A program made the translations under genes and the position numbers. From positions 1 to 33,206 of the forward strand of contig JAPKGU010000021.1 in NCBI GenBank assembly GCA_026647565.1: a DNA stretch of 33,206 nt, written 5' to 3'. The notes under the pieces are model-generated. The model was not told the origin of the DNA. It searched no databases and saw only the letters and a list, made by a program, of their open reading frames with translations. Below are positions 8,286-16,176 of this stretch, piece by piece. Each line of letters begins with the position of its first letter. Position 1 is the stretch's first letter. The stretch is from Phycisphaerales bacterium (GTDB taxonomy: Bacteria > Planctomycetota > Phycisphaerae > Phycisphaerales > UBA1924).

Positions 8286-10364
8286 ATGAGCACAGCCGCG
8301 CCGTTCAGCTCCCGACCGACCCCGGTGGCGCCTCACGCCCCGGCGAGGTCTGCCAAGGGCCGCGGGACGCTGCTCGCCCTGCTCGCCTCTGGGGCGACCA
8401 CTGGCCTGTCGGTCGCCGATGAGGTCAGGCAGCCGCCTTCGAGCACCATTCCCGCCGGGGGCACGGTCGCCGCGGCCAAGGCCTTGGGCGATCGCGCGCT
8501 GGCCACTCTCAACCGCGCGACCGTCCTCTCAACGGTCGTCGTCGCCACCGACGAGGCCTCGTACCTCGATGCGATCTCGCGCTGGACGCCGACGAGGCGC
8601 TTCCCCGTCCTGCTCGACGACGGCACGCCGGCGAGTGCCGAGGCGATCGGCCGCTTTGTGCGGGGCTTCGCGCCGAGCGCCGTCTACGCGTACACCATGG
8701 GAGCACCCCCTGAGGAGGCCCGCAACGGACTCGTCGCATCGCTCCGATTCGACCGCGCCGTCGGGCGCGCGTGGGGCATGTCGAGCGACACGCCCCAGAC
8801 CAAGGACATCCTCGCACACTGGGACTCCATCGGGCACATCCCGCCCGGGGTCATCGTCTCCGATCCGAGGGACGGCGCGTGGACCGCAGCCGTCGCGATC
8901 GCCGCGGCCCGAGGCCAGCCGATCCTCTGGGAGACGCTCCCCGGCAGCATCAACGCCGTGATGGACGTATCAGACGCGCGTGCCTTCTGCACCAGGGTCG
9001 AGACGTTCTGCGACGCCTCGCACCACGCGTGGTCCGGGCTTGGCGACCAGATCGACGCCGTCACGATCTGCGCCGCCATGCCGATCAAGGTCCAGGTCGG
9101 CCAGACGCCCGCGCAGGGCAACAAGCCCGCGCAGCGCGAGACCGTCGCCCTCACGGATCTCATCGGTCGGCATCGCGATGCGCCGGGCGCGACGCGCCAG
9201 GGCCGCTGGGCGTGGGCCGGAGAGGTCCACGGCTCGCCGAGCCAGGCCGCGTACCGCGCCATGAGCGCCCTCTTCCTCTCCCCGCGCAGCGCCTGGATCT
9301 TTGACAGCTACACCGAGGAAGGACCGTGGCAGTCCTTCAACGGCGCCGACGCCGGGGCCGCGCTGAACAACGCTGGATGGAGCGTCGATCTCGACGACGC
9401 CCCGAACGCCACCGCCCACGCCTGGCGCGCCGTGGCCTCTCGCCCCATCAACGCGTCGCTCATCCTCGTCACTTCGATGGGCAACGCAACCTTCTTCGAG
9501 CTTGGGCGGGGCGATCGCTGCTCGCCCGGCGACATCCCGATCCTCGACACGCCCGCGATGCTCCATTTCGTTCACTCGTGGTCGCTGCTCTCGCCCGCCA
9601 AGCCCGACACCGTCGGCGCCCGCTGGCTCGACCGAGGCGTCTACGCCTATGCCGGCTCCGTGCAGGAGCCGACCCTCACCGCATTTGTTCCGACGCCGCT
9701 CCTGGCCCAGCGCATGCTCGCGGGCCTCCCCTGGGGCGCCGCGGCACGCGTCGACGACTCGCCCGCCTGGCGCATCGCCATCCTCGGCGAACCCCTCATC
9801 ACCCTCGGCCCCGCGCCCCTGCGCGAGGACGGGCCTCTCCCGATCGAGGACGCCGTCGACCTCGACTCGGACCTGCGCGACGCCGTCCGATCACGCGACT
9901 TCGCTCGCGCGCTCCGTCTCATGACCCTGCTCGCACGCCAAGACGATGCGGCGAGTCTGGCGCGGGCCATCCTCGCCGACAGCGAGCAGAGCTTCACGCC
10001 CGAGGTCGCCTCGCTCGCGGCGCTGCCCGCCTTTCGTGCCGGCGACCTCGAGCTGCTCGCCCGCGCCCACCAGCGCATGGCCCCGGACGAGGCCGCGTCC
10101 CCGCGCGTCGCCGACGCCCTGTGGAACCTCGCGCGCCGCGAGATCCACGCCATGGAGAAGCAGGCACGCGACAACGCGCTCGACATCCTCCGCACCGCCG
10201 TCCGGCCAGAGCAGCCCGCAGCCGACGGCATCGAACTCACCCAGTGGCTGAGACGCTACCGGACCCGCGCCGAGGCGGAGGCCTTTGCGCAGACAGTCCG
10301 CCCGCTCCTTCGCCAGCCCCGCGACCAGAAGGACCTCGACGCGGCCCTCAACGGACGGGAGTGA
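8286..10364 (+). CDS. Exported protein of unknown function
   Basis: The 692-residue protein (694 if ATG 8280 is used) is not recognised with confidence. A basic N-region (ARSAKGRG) is followed by a hydrophobic stretch, TLLALLASGATTGLSVA, and then DEV, which looks like a secretion signal with an unusually long ~28-residue lead. The segment near 80-120 (VLSTVVVATDEASYLDAIS then FPVLLDDG) faintly resembles cell-wall-binding repeat 2. The stretch near 450-510 (GVYAYAGSVQEPTLTAFVP ... AWRIAILGEPLITL) is faintly like C-terminal regions of gingipain-like or TIGR03790-type planctomycete proteins. The last ~180 residues look helical (arm-like). No catalytic motif can be asserted. It is divergent from trpE and convergent with the beta-helix gene at 10568. 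No Shine-Dalgarno is visible, so the exact start is uncertain. Confidence 0.75.
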   Translation: MSTAAPFSSRPTPVAPHAPARSAKGRGTLLALLASGATTGLSVADEVRQPPSSTIPAGGTVAAAKALGDRALATLNRATVLSTVVVATDEASYLDAISRWTPTRRFPVLLDDGTPASAEAIGRFVRGFAPSAVYAYTMGAPPEEARNGLVASLRFDRAVGRAWGMSSDTPQTKDILAHWDSIGHIPPGVIVSDPRDGAWTAAVAIAAARGQPILWETLPGSINAVMDVSDARAFCTRVETFCDASHHAWSGLGDQIDAVTICAAMPIKVQVGQTPAQGNKPAQRETVALTDLIGRHRDAPGATRQGRWAWAGEVHGSPSQAAYRAMSALFLSPRSAWIFDSYTEEGPWQSFNGADAGAALNNAGWSVDLDDAPNATAHAWRAVASRPINASLILVTSMGNATFFELGRGDRCSPGDIPILDTPAMLHFVHSWSLLSPAKPDTVGARWLDRGVYAYAGSVQEPTLTAFVPTPLLAQRMLAGLPWGAAARVDDSPAWRIAILGEPLITLGPAPLREDGPLPIEDAVDLDSDLRDAVRSRDFARALRLMTLLARQDDAASLARAILADSEQSFTPEVASLAALPAFRAGDLELLARAHQRMAPDEAASPRVADALWNLARREIHAMEKQARDNALDILRTAVRPEQPAADGIELTQWLRRYRTRAEAEAFAQTVRPLLRQPRDQKDLDAALNGRE

Positions 10365-10567
10365 GCGGAATCAAGAGTCGAAACCGGCCGCGGAACTCGT
10401 CGCGCCGCCCGCCGCGCGGCCTCCATCTGCGTCTCGTGACTCAAAGCCACGGATCCCTGACGAGCACGATGGGGTCGGCGACGGCTCACCGCACCACCGG
10501 ATCGCCACGATCAGCATCGCCGCGCAAACGCCGGGTCGCTCACGATGCCCGCGACTCCATGGCGTGT
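10365..10567. other. Intergenic region between convergent genes, weak hairpin
   Basis: No gene is supported in these 203 bases. GGCCGCG at 10386-10392 can pair with CGCGGCC at 10415-10421 across a 22-base loop. There is no T-run, so it is at best a weak terminator candidate. Confidence 0.3.
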
Positions 10568-11740
10568 TCAGTACGTGAAGTTCGCATTCGCATCCGTCGA
10601 CCCGAGCGAGCTTGTGGCCGAGTCACCCAGCACCGCCGCGCTGCCGGGAGCGGACCGGTTCACGATGGGCCCGAAGACGTTGTTCGATACCAAGTCCCAG
10701 TTGGCGGTCGTGTTCCCGGAGCACGTGTTCCGCACGATGATGTTGCCCGCGAAGAGCGCACGGATTCCCCAGTCGTTGTCCGAGCAGTGGTTTCCCTCCA
10801 CGCGGATATCCGAGCCGGACGCGACGATTCCGGCGCCCGAGCCCGCGCCGAACCCGTTCTCGTTGCAGTTGTTGTTCCTGACGTCGCAGTCGGAGTTGAC
10901 CGCGATGCCGTCGCTGGTGTTGCGGTAGACGGTGCACCCGGTGACCGTGCTGTCGCTCAGCACGAACACACCGGTGAGTCCGTTCGCCGATGCGGCGCAG
11001 GAAACGACCAGCGAGCCATTGCCCCCCTGGATGCCATGTCCAAGGTTCGACTTCGAGGCACACCCCTCCACAGTGCTGCCCGTGCCGACGAGGATGCCGG
11101 CGCTGGCATTCAGCCCCGCAGAACATCCAGACACGGTCGAGCCATCATTGGCCGCGATTCCGATCCAGCCGTTCTCGCGCGCCACACACTCGGTCACACT
11201 GGCGTAGTTGCCAGCGACGATGCCTTCCGCAGCGTTGTTCGTGCTTATGCAGTTCCTGATGATCGCGTTGCTCCCGACGAGAATGCCGATGCCGCACGAT
11301 CGGACCGTGACGTTCTCGACCACGTGACCGAAACTCGACCACACATCGCGCAGGTCCACACCCCTCCCCGGACAGTTCTCGACGACCCCATTTCGCACCG
11401 TCAGATTGCTGTGCGCGTGATCCACGCCGATACCCGCGATGGAGCCGCCAACGCCGATCACGGTGAATCCGTTCAGGTCGATCGTGACATTCGAAGCCCC
11501 GATCTCGATGCAGCGCTTGCCCGGGGCCGCCGTGACATGCCCAGCAAGGTAGTACGAACCGGACTGCGAGATCCGGTAGACGCTGTCGGCGTCACCCGGC
11601 GTGTTCGTCGCGTTGATCGCGATCCGCGGCTCAGGGCCTGGGGTCGACACGACCGGCCCGGAAGGGGGCGTGATCGGGCCAGCGAAGGCGTTCACGCCGC
11701 ACATCAGACCTCCGACGATCAGACTGGCTGCACGCTGCAT
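10568..11740 (-). CDS. Exported right-handed parallel beta-helix protein, paralogue D
   Basis: The 390-residue protein has a Sec signal peptide ending AFA at residue 20, giving a mature end GPITPPSGPVVST. Then comes the family block PRIAINATNTPGDADSVYRI, a SGSYYLAGHV strand, and VTIDLNGFTVIGVG. About ten rungs of ~22 residues follow, with recurrent C..N and G(I/V) positions as in pectate-lyase-like or NosD-like beta-helices. The end is the array-wide cap, NWDLVSNNVFGPI then DANANFTY. The start at 11740 is chosen for AGGAG seven bases upstream and because it begins the signal peptide; a longer frame upstream runs into the neighbour. No catalytic triad for polysaccharide cleavage is evident, so a structural or binding surface role is as likely as an enzymatic one. 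It is last in the four-gene array and 28 bases after paralogue C. Confidence 0.88.
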   Translation of the reverse strand: MQRAASLIVGGLMCGVNAFAGPITPPSGPVVSTPGPEPRIAINATNTPGDADSVYRISQSGSYYLAGHVTAAPGKRCIEIGASNVTIDLNGFTVIGVGGSIAGIGVDHAHSNLTVRNGVVENCPGRGVDLRDVWSSFGHVVENVTVRSCGIGILVGSNAIIRNCISTNNAAEGIVAGNYASVTECVARENGWIGIAANDGSTVSGCSAGLNASAGILVGTGSTVEGCASKSNLGHGIQGGNGSLVVSCAASANGLTGVFVLSDSTVTGCTVYRNTSDGIAVNSDCDVRNNNCNENGFGAGSGAGIVASGSDIRVEGNHCSDNDWGIRALFAGNIIVRNTCSGNTTANWDLVSNNVFGPIVNRSAPGSAAVLGDSATSSLGSTDANANFTY

Positions 11741-11768
11741 GCGGTTGCTCCTGAGGTGCACGCTTGGT

Positions 11769-13046
11769 TCAGTACGTGAAGTTGGCGTTGGGGTGCGTGC
11801 TGCCGGTGGAATCGGGCGCGCTGTTCCCGCTGACTGCCGCGCTCGCGAGCGCGGTGAGGTCGATGATCGGGCCGCAGACGTTGTTGGCCACGATGTCCCA
11901 GTTGGTCGTGTTCCCCGAGCAGCTGTTGCGGAGAATGACATTGCCGGCGCTGTCGACGTCGATCCCGCGGTCTGCACCGATGCAGTTGTTGCTCTCGATG
12001 CGGTTATCGCCGCCCGTGGCGTGGATGCCCGCGCCAATTCCAGCGGCATCGCCGTTCAAGGCGCACGTGTTGTCACGAACGATACAGGCGCTGGAACACA
12101 GGATGCCGTCGCGAGTGTTGAACGAGGCCGCACAGTCGGTGACCGTAGAGCCGGTGCCAACCGTGATACCACTGTTGCCAAGACTCAGTGACACCGAGCA
12201 CTTGGTGATCAGACATGCGCTGCTGCCGGCGATGCCGTTGCCGCCGTTTGACTGTGCGCTGCAGTTCAGAACCGAGCCGCCGCTGCCTACAAGGATTCCG
12301 TTGGCGGAGTTTTGTGTCGCCGAGCAATCCGCGACCGTGCAGCCGCCCGAGGCGTTGATGCCGTTGCCGGCGTTGGACCATGCGACGCAGCCGGTGATGG
12401 TGCTTCGGCTGTTGGTCGCGATGCCGTCGGCCGAGTTCTGGGACACCGAGCAGCCGGTAACCGTGCAGCCGTTGCTGGTGGAGATGCCGACGCCGATGTT
12501 GCTCTGGGCCGAGCAGTTCAAGATCGTGCTGTTGGAGCCCGCGCTGATGCCACCGCCCGCGTTGCCGACCGCGAGAACGCCCGTGATTCGGCAGTTGCTC
12601 GCGCCCAAGGTGCTCAGATTCACGCCGAATCGGCCCCAGGCTCGGGTCGAGCCGTTCACCACCGCGATGTTCGTCAAGCCCCCAACACCGACACTCACAC
12701 CGTCGAACGACCCCATCGCGGGCACGCCCACAAGATCAAACCCATTGAGGTCGAGCGTCACGCCGCTCGACGCGATCTCGATGCCGTGCTTGCCCACAAC
12801 CCCGGTGATGTTCCCCGTCAGATAGTACGACCCCGGCTGCGTGATCTTGAACAGTGAGTCCGCATCCCCCGGCGTGTTCGTCGCGTTGATCGCGATCCGC
12901 GGCTCGACCTCGGTGAGCGTCTTGTGCGTGCTCGCCACCGGCCCCGGCGGGGGCGTGATCGGGCCGGCGGCAACGGGCGCCGCGGTCACGAGGCCAAGGC
13001 AGACGGCGGCAGCGCGGGCGTGTGTCTTGCGGAGGAATGTGCTCAC
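11769..13046 (-). CDS. Exported right-handed parallel beta-helix protein, paralogue C
   Basis: The 425-residue protein starts at GTG (13044-13046), with AAAGGG about nine bases upstream. The signal peptide ends PVAA at residue 27, then GPITPPPGPVASTHKTLTEV and RIAINATNTPGDADS. It carries the most regular rungs of the set: repeated blocks of about 23 residues of the form NGCTVTGCSVSQNSADGI, SRSTITGCVAWSNAGNGI and GGCTVADCSATQNSANGI. Stacked Cys and Asn positions suggest internal ladders. The C-terminal cap is NWDIVANNVCGPI, ending HPNANFTY. The family is widespread in planctomycetes without assigned function. The regular DNA repeats inside the gene and its similarity to its neighbours suggest recent duplication. 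It starts 19 bases after paralogue B stops. Confidence 0.88.
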   Translation of the reverse strand: MSTFLRKTHARAAAVCLGLVTAAPVAAGPITPPPGPVASTHKTLTEVEPRIAINATNTPGDADSLFKITQPGSYYLTGNITGVVGKHGIEIASSGVTLDLNGFDLVGVPAMGSFDGVSVGVGGLTNIAVVNGSTRAWGRFGVNLSTLGASNCRITGVLAVGNAGGGISAGSNSTILNCSAQSNIGVGISTSNGCTVTGCSVSQNSADGIATNSRSTITGCVAWSNAGNGINASGGCTVADCSATQNSANGILVGSGGSVLNCSAQSNGGNGIAGSSACLITKCSVSLSLGNSGITVGTGSTVTDCAASFNTRDGILCSSACIVRDNTCALNGDAAGIGAGIHATGGDNRIESNNCIGADRGIDVDSAGNVILRNSCSGNTTNWDIVANNVCGPIIDLTALASAAVSGNSAPDSTGSTHPNANFTY

Positions 13047-13065
13047 GGCGGAAACCCTTTCACGA

Positions 13066-14769
13066 TTAGAACTGGATGTTCGCCCACGGGCTGGTCGAGG
13101 TGGCGGCCGATCCGATCGGGCCCACGTCGTTGCCGCCGACGATGTCGAAGTTGACGGTGCAACCCTTGACGGTGTTGCGCGTGACGACGTTGGCGCTGTT
13201 GGTGATGTAGAGCCCGCGGTCGGCGTAGGTAATGTTGTTGCCCTCGACGCGATTGGCCTGGCCGACGAGGGTGATGGCGCCCTGCACGCCGGCGGCGGTG
13301 CCGTCGCCGTTGCAGTTGTTCCCGACGATCTCGGACGAGAAGTTGGAGAAGATCCCGTCGAGGCCGTTGTTCCGCGTGAGGTTGTCGACGACGCGGCACC
13401 CGTTGTTCACGGCGATCCCGCGCCCCGTGTTGTTGGTGGCGGTGCATCCCGTGACCGTGACGGCGTCGGTGCCCGAGATGCCGGCGGCGTTGCTGGCCGC
13501 GAGGCATCCGGAGAGCGTCGACTGGTCCGCCGTCTCGAAACCGAAGGAACTGTTGCTGGTGGCCTGGCAGTTGGTGAACACGGTTCGCGACGAGGTCTGG
13601 AAGCCGCGCCCGGCGTTGGCGTACGCGCGGCAGCCGGTGAACGTGGAGTTCTCGAGCGCCTTGAATCCGCTGTTGCCGCTGTTCTCGGAGGCCACACAAT
13701 CGGTGAACACCGACACAGGCCCGGACTCGAAGCCCCCGGCGCCGCCCAGCGTCGAGTGGCAGTTGGCGAACGTGCTCTTCTGGCCGGCGTAGAAGCCCTT
13801 CCCGGTGTTGCCGAAGGCGGTGCAGTGCTCGAAGGAAGCGGCCGATCCGGCCCGGAAGCCCTGGAGCTGGTTCAAGCTCGCGATGCACGCCCGGAAGATG
13901 CAGGCATCGGCGGCCAGAAAGCCCTCCTGGGTGTTGCCGTCGGCGACGCACGAGTCGTGCACCGTGCCCTCGCCCACCAAGAAGCCGACGCGGCTGGAAC
14001 TGGCGACGCATCCCGTGACGGTCGAGTGAGACCCGACCAGAAAGGCGTCGCCGCCATTGGCCACGGAGACGCAATCTCGGACAACGCTGCTCGAGCCCGC
14101 GATGATCCCACCCCGGGTGGAGGAGACGACCCGGCAATCCGCGACGAAGGAGGAGTCGGGCACGACGATCCCGTCGCCGCAGTCCCAGAAGAGGCATCGC
14201 TCCACGTGCGCGATGGTGCCGGTGCCTAGCGCAGTGTCCGCGATCTCGATGAACGCGCAGTCTGAGACGCGCCCCCAGCCGCCCGCGTTCAGGCCCCGAA
14301 GACTGCCGTAGAAGGTGACCCCTTCCACGCGGTAATCGCGGCAGTCGAGCTGCATCGCGTCGAAGGCAAATCCGGTGATCGTGCCGCCGGAGATCTCAAT
14401 GTGGCCGAAGCCGTTGCTCAGGATGCCGTAGGTCGATCCGGCCGCGCCGCGCAACGTGAAGCCGTTGAGATCGATGGTCACCTCCGGGGCGACATTGAGA
14501 TCGACCTCGATCCCGATCTTGCCGGAGGGCGTCGCGACATCAGCGCTGAGGTAGTAGGAGCCGGACTTCGTGATCTTGAGGACGCTGTCCGCATCGCCGG
14601 GGGTGTTCGTCGCATTCATCGCGATCCGCGGCTCGACCTCGGTGAGCGTCTTGTGCGTGCTCGTCACCGGACCCGGCGGCGGCGTGATGGGGCCGGCGGC
14701 AACTGGCGCGACAGAGGCGACCAGGCCGAGGGTTGCGAGGATTGTGCAGGTCAGAGCGGCGCGGTGCAT
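13066..14769 (-). CDS. Exported right-handed parallel beta-helix protein, paralogue B (longest)
   Basis: The 567-residue protein has a signal peptide ending PVAA at residue 25, followed by GPITPPPGPVTSTHKTLTEV and RIAMNATNTPGDADS. The start at 14769 has AAGGA seven to eight bases upstream; the longer frame is an artefact crossing paralogue A. The helix is longer than in its neighbours, with roughly 17 rungs. These include a distinctive run with NTGKGFYAGQKSTFANC- and GNSGFKALENSTFTGC-type repeats, and then the common region IVGNNCNGDGTAAGV. Its cap is the most divergent: the array-wide NWDIV is NFDIV and the end is WANIQF instead of NANFTY. It is second in the array, 74 bases after paralogue A. 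Function unknown; surface adhesion, glycan binding or lyase activity are all possible. Confidence 0.88.
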   Translation of the reverse strand: MHRAALTCTILATLGLVASVAPVAAGPITPPPGPVTSTHKTLTEVEPRIAMNATNTPGDADSVLKITKSGSYYLSADVATPSGKIGIEVDLNVAPEVTIDLNGFTLRGAAGSTYGILSNGFGHIEISGGTITGFAFDAMQLDCRDYRVEGVTFYGSLRGLNAGGWGRVSDCAFIEIADTALGTGTIAHVERCLFWDCGDGIVVPDSSFVADCRVVSSTRGGIIAGSSSVVRDCVSVANGGDAFLVGSHSTVTGCVASSSRVGFLVGEGTVHDSCVADGNTQEGFLAADACIFRACIASLNQLQGFRAGSAASFEHCTAFGNTGKGFYAGQKSTFANCHSTLGGAGGFESGPVSVFTDCVASENSGNSGFKALENSTFTGCRAYANAGRGFQTSSRTVFTNCQATSNSSFGFETADQSTLSGCLAASNAAGISGTDAVTVTGCTATNNTGRGIAVNNGCRVVDNLTRNNGLDGIFSNFSSEIVGNNCNGDGTAAGVQGAITLVGQANRVEGNNITYADRGLYITNSANVVTRNTVKGCTVNFDIVGGNDVGPIGSAATSTSPWANIQF

Positions 14770-14843
14770 GGATTCGTCCTTGCGAGGAGAGCGCTCCGGT
14801 CGGCGATACTGGCCCGTGCGGCGAACATACCACGCCGGTGGGG

Positions 14844-15902
14844 TCAGTACGTGAAGTTCGCGTTGGGGTTGGTGGACCCGGGCGAGGTGCCGCCTGAGTT
14901 GCCGTTGATTGCGCCGGAAGTGGTCGCAAGGACGACAAAGCAGACGTTGCCAGACACGATGTCCCAGTTCGTGCCGTTGTCCGCGCAGGTATTGCGTGCG
15001 ATGAAGTTGCCGGACGCGCCGGCTTCGATGCCGGTGGCGTTGTCCGTGCAGTTGTTGCTTTCGACGCGGTTGTCGGTTCCCGAGATGAGGATGCCAGCCC
15101 CGCCCGCGCTGCCCGCGCCGTTGTTGTCGCAGTTGTTGTTGGCGATGTGGCAGTCGAAGGTGGCAGTGATCCCGTTGAGGACATTGGCGAATGCGGTGCA
15201 GCCGTACACGGAACTTCCACCACCTGGGACGATCCCGCTCCCGCCGTTGAAGGTCGAAGAGCAGTCCGTGATGGTGCATCCGGTGCTGGTGTTGATGCCA
15301 TCGCCCGTGTTGCTGTAGGCGGTGCATCCGGAAATCGTCGTGGCCGTGCCCGCGACAATGCCGTGTCCGTTGTTGTCGAACGCGACACATCCGGTGATCA
15401 AGCACCCGCGCCCCACGGCGATTCCGTTCCCGAAGTTCTCTCCTGCGCGAATGTTCCGGACGATCCCGACACTGTCCACGCCGAGCGAGCCGAGATCCAC
15501 ACCTTCGTCTCCCCAACCCCGCACGGTCCCGTTGCGGACCTCGATGGACCTGGCTGTGGAGAGCGTGACCGAGATGCCGTCGAACTCACCCATGCTCGGG
15601 ACGCCGACGACCTCGAAGCCGTTGAGGTCAACGGTGACGCCGGAGGCCGCGATCTCGATCCCGTGCTTGCCGATCTGACCTGTGACATTGCCGGTGAGGT
15701 AGTAGGAGCCGGGCTGTGTGATTTTGTAGACGCTGTCGGCGTCGCCGCGCGTGTTGATCGCGTTGATCGCGATCCGCGGCTCAACCTCGCTCAGGGTCTT
15801 GTACGTGGAGGCAACGGGCCCTGGCGGAGGCGTGATGGGGCCGGCATAGGTGGTCGCGGCAATGGACGCAACGAACGCGAACACGAACAATCGAAAGTGC
15901 AT
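14844..15902 (-). CDS. Exported right-handed parallel beta-helix protein, paralogue A (first of array)
   Basis: The 352-residue protein has a signal peptide ending TYA at residue 20, then GPITPPPGPVASTYKTLSEV and RIAINAINTRGDADS. The sequence QPGSYYLTGNVTGQIGKHGI is nearly the same as in paralogue C. About eight rungs follow (GCLITGCVAFDNNGHGI, TTISGCTAYSNTGDGI and others), and then the shared cap NWDIVSGNV, ending NPNANFTY. GGGAG lies about eight bases before ATG 15902. As the first gene of the four, its upstream region (15903-16043) should carry the array promoter. Divergent from clpB. No active-site assignment is possible from sequence alone. Confidence 0.88.
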   Translation of the reverse strand: MHFRLFVFAFVASIAATTYAGPITPPPGPVASTYKTLSEVEPRIAINAINTRGDADSVYKITQPGSYYLTGNVTGQIGKHGIEIAASGVTVDLNGFEVVGVPSMGEFDGISVTLSTARSIEVRNGTVRGWGDEGVDLGSLGVDSVGIVRNIRAGENFGNGIAVGRGCLITGCVAFDNNGHGIVAGTATTISGCTAYSNTGDGINTSTGCTITDCSSTFNGGSGIVPGGGSSVYGCTAFANVLNGITATFDCHIANNNCDNNGAGSAGGAGILISGTDNRVESNNCTDNATGIEAGASGNFIARNTCADNGTNWDIVSGNVCFVVLATTSGAINGNSGGTSPGSTNPNANFTY

Positions 15903-15952
15903 TGCTGGGTCTCCCTACGAGGCGTCGGCCAACCGCTCGAGACGGCTCCACG

Positions 15953-15981
15953 ACCCTAACAGAACGGACCTCTCGCGCCAA
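15953..15981 (-). promoter_or_regulatory. Candidate sigma-70-like promoter for the beta-helix array
   Basis: Read on the minus strand, TTGGCG (15981-15976) and TAGGGT (15958-15953) are separated by 17 bases and lie ~50 bases upstream of the first beta-helix ATG. The -35 is a fair match and the -10 a weak one, so this is only a candidate. Confidence 0.35.
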
Positions 15982-16043
15982 CCCAAATATCACCCCAATA
16001 GGTGGCACCGGCCCACGCCGTGCCATTTCGGCAGTCACGCGGT

Positions 16044-16098
16044 CAATCGCGACTGAGTGTTGCGATTGTGGCAGCGTCACACTGGGCAGGATCGCAAC
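16044..16098. promoter_or_regulatory. Inverted-repeat cluster upstream of clpB (candidate operator or hairpin)
   Basis: CAATCGCGAC (16044-16053) and GTTGCGATTG (16059-16068) form a dyad with 10-bp arms, one mismatch and a 5-base centre. A third copy, ATCGCAAC (16091-16098), is the exact reverse complement of GTTGCGAT (16059-16066), so the second arm could pair with either partner. It lies 79 bases or more before the clpB ATG. It is not CIRCE (TTAGCACTC-N9-GAGTGCTAA) or HAIR. A regulator binding site or alternative hairpins are inference. Confidence 0.45.
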
Positions 16099-16176
16099 TC
16101 AACGTGGCGCGCAGGTTGCACAGGCCCTCTCGCCCGGCTCCGCCCACGCGGCACTGGCCGAAAGGGAAACTCGCCC

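Noticed and set aside
9326-11779. 817-codon + strand frame across the exported protein and beta-helix D
   Set aside because: It crosses two real genes on both strands and has Arg-rich shadow composition.
16040-16070. CIRCE element for clpB
   Set aside because: The dyad sequence and 5-base centre do not match TTAGCACTC-N9-GAGTGCTAA.
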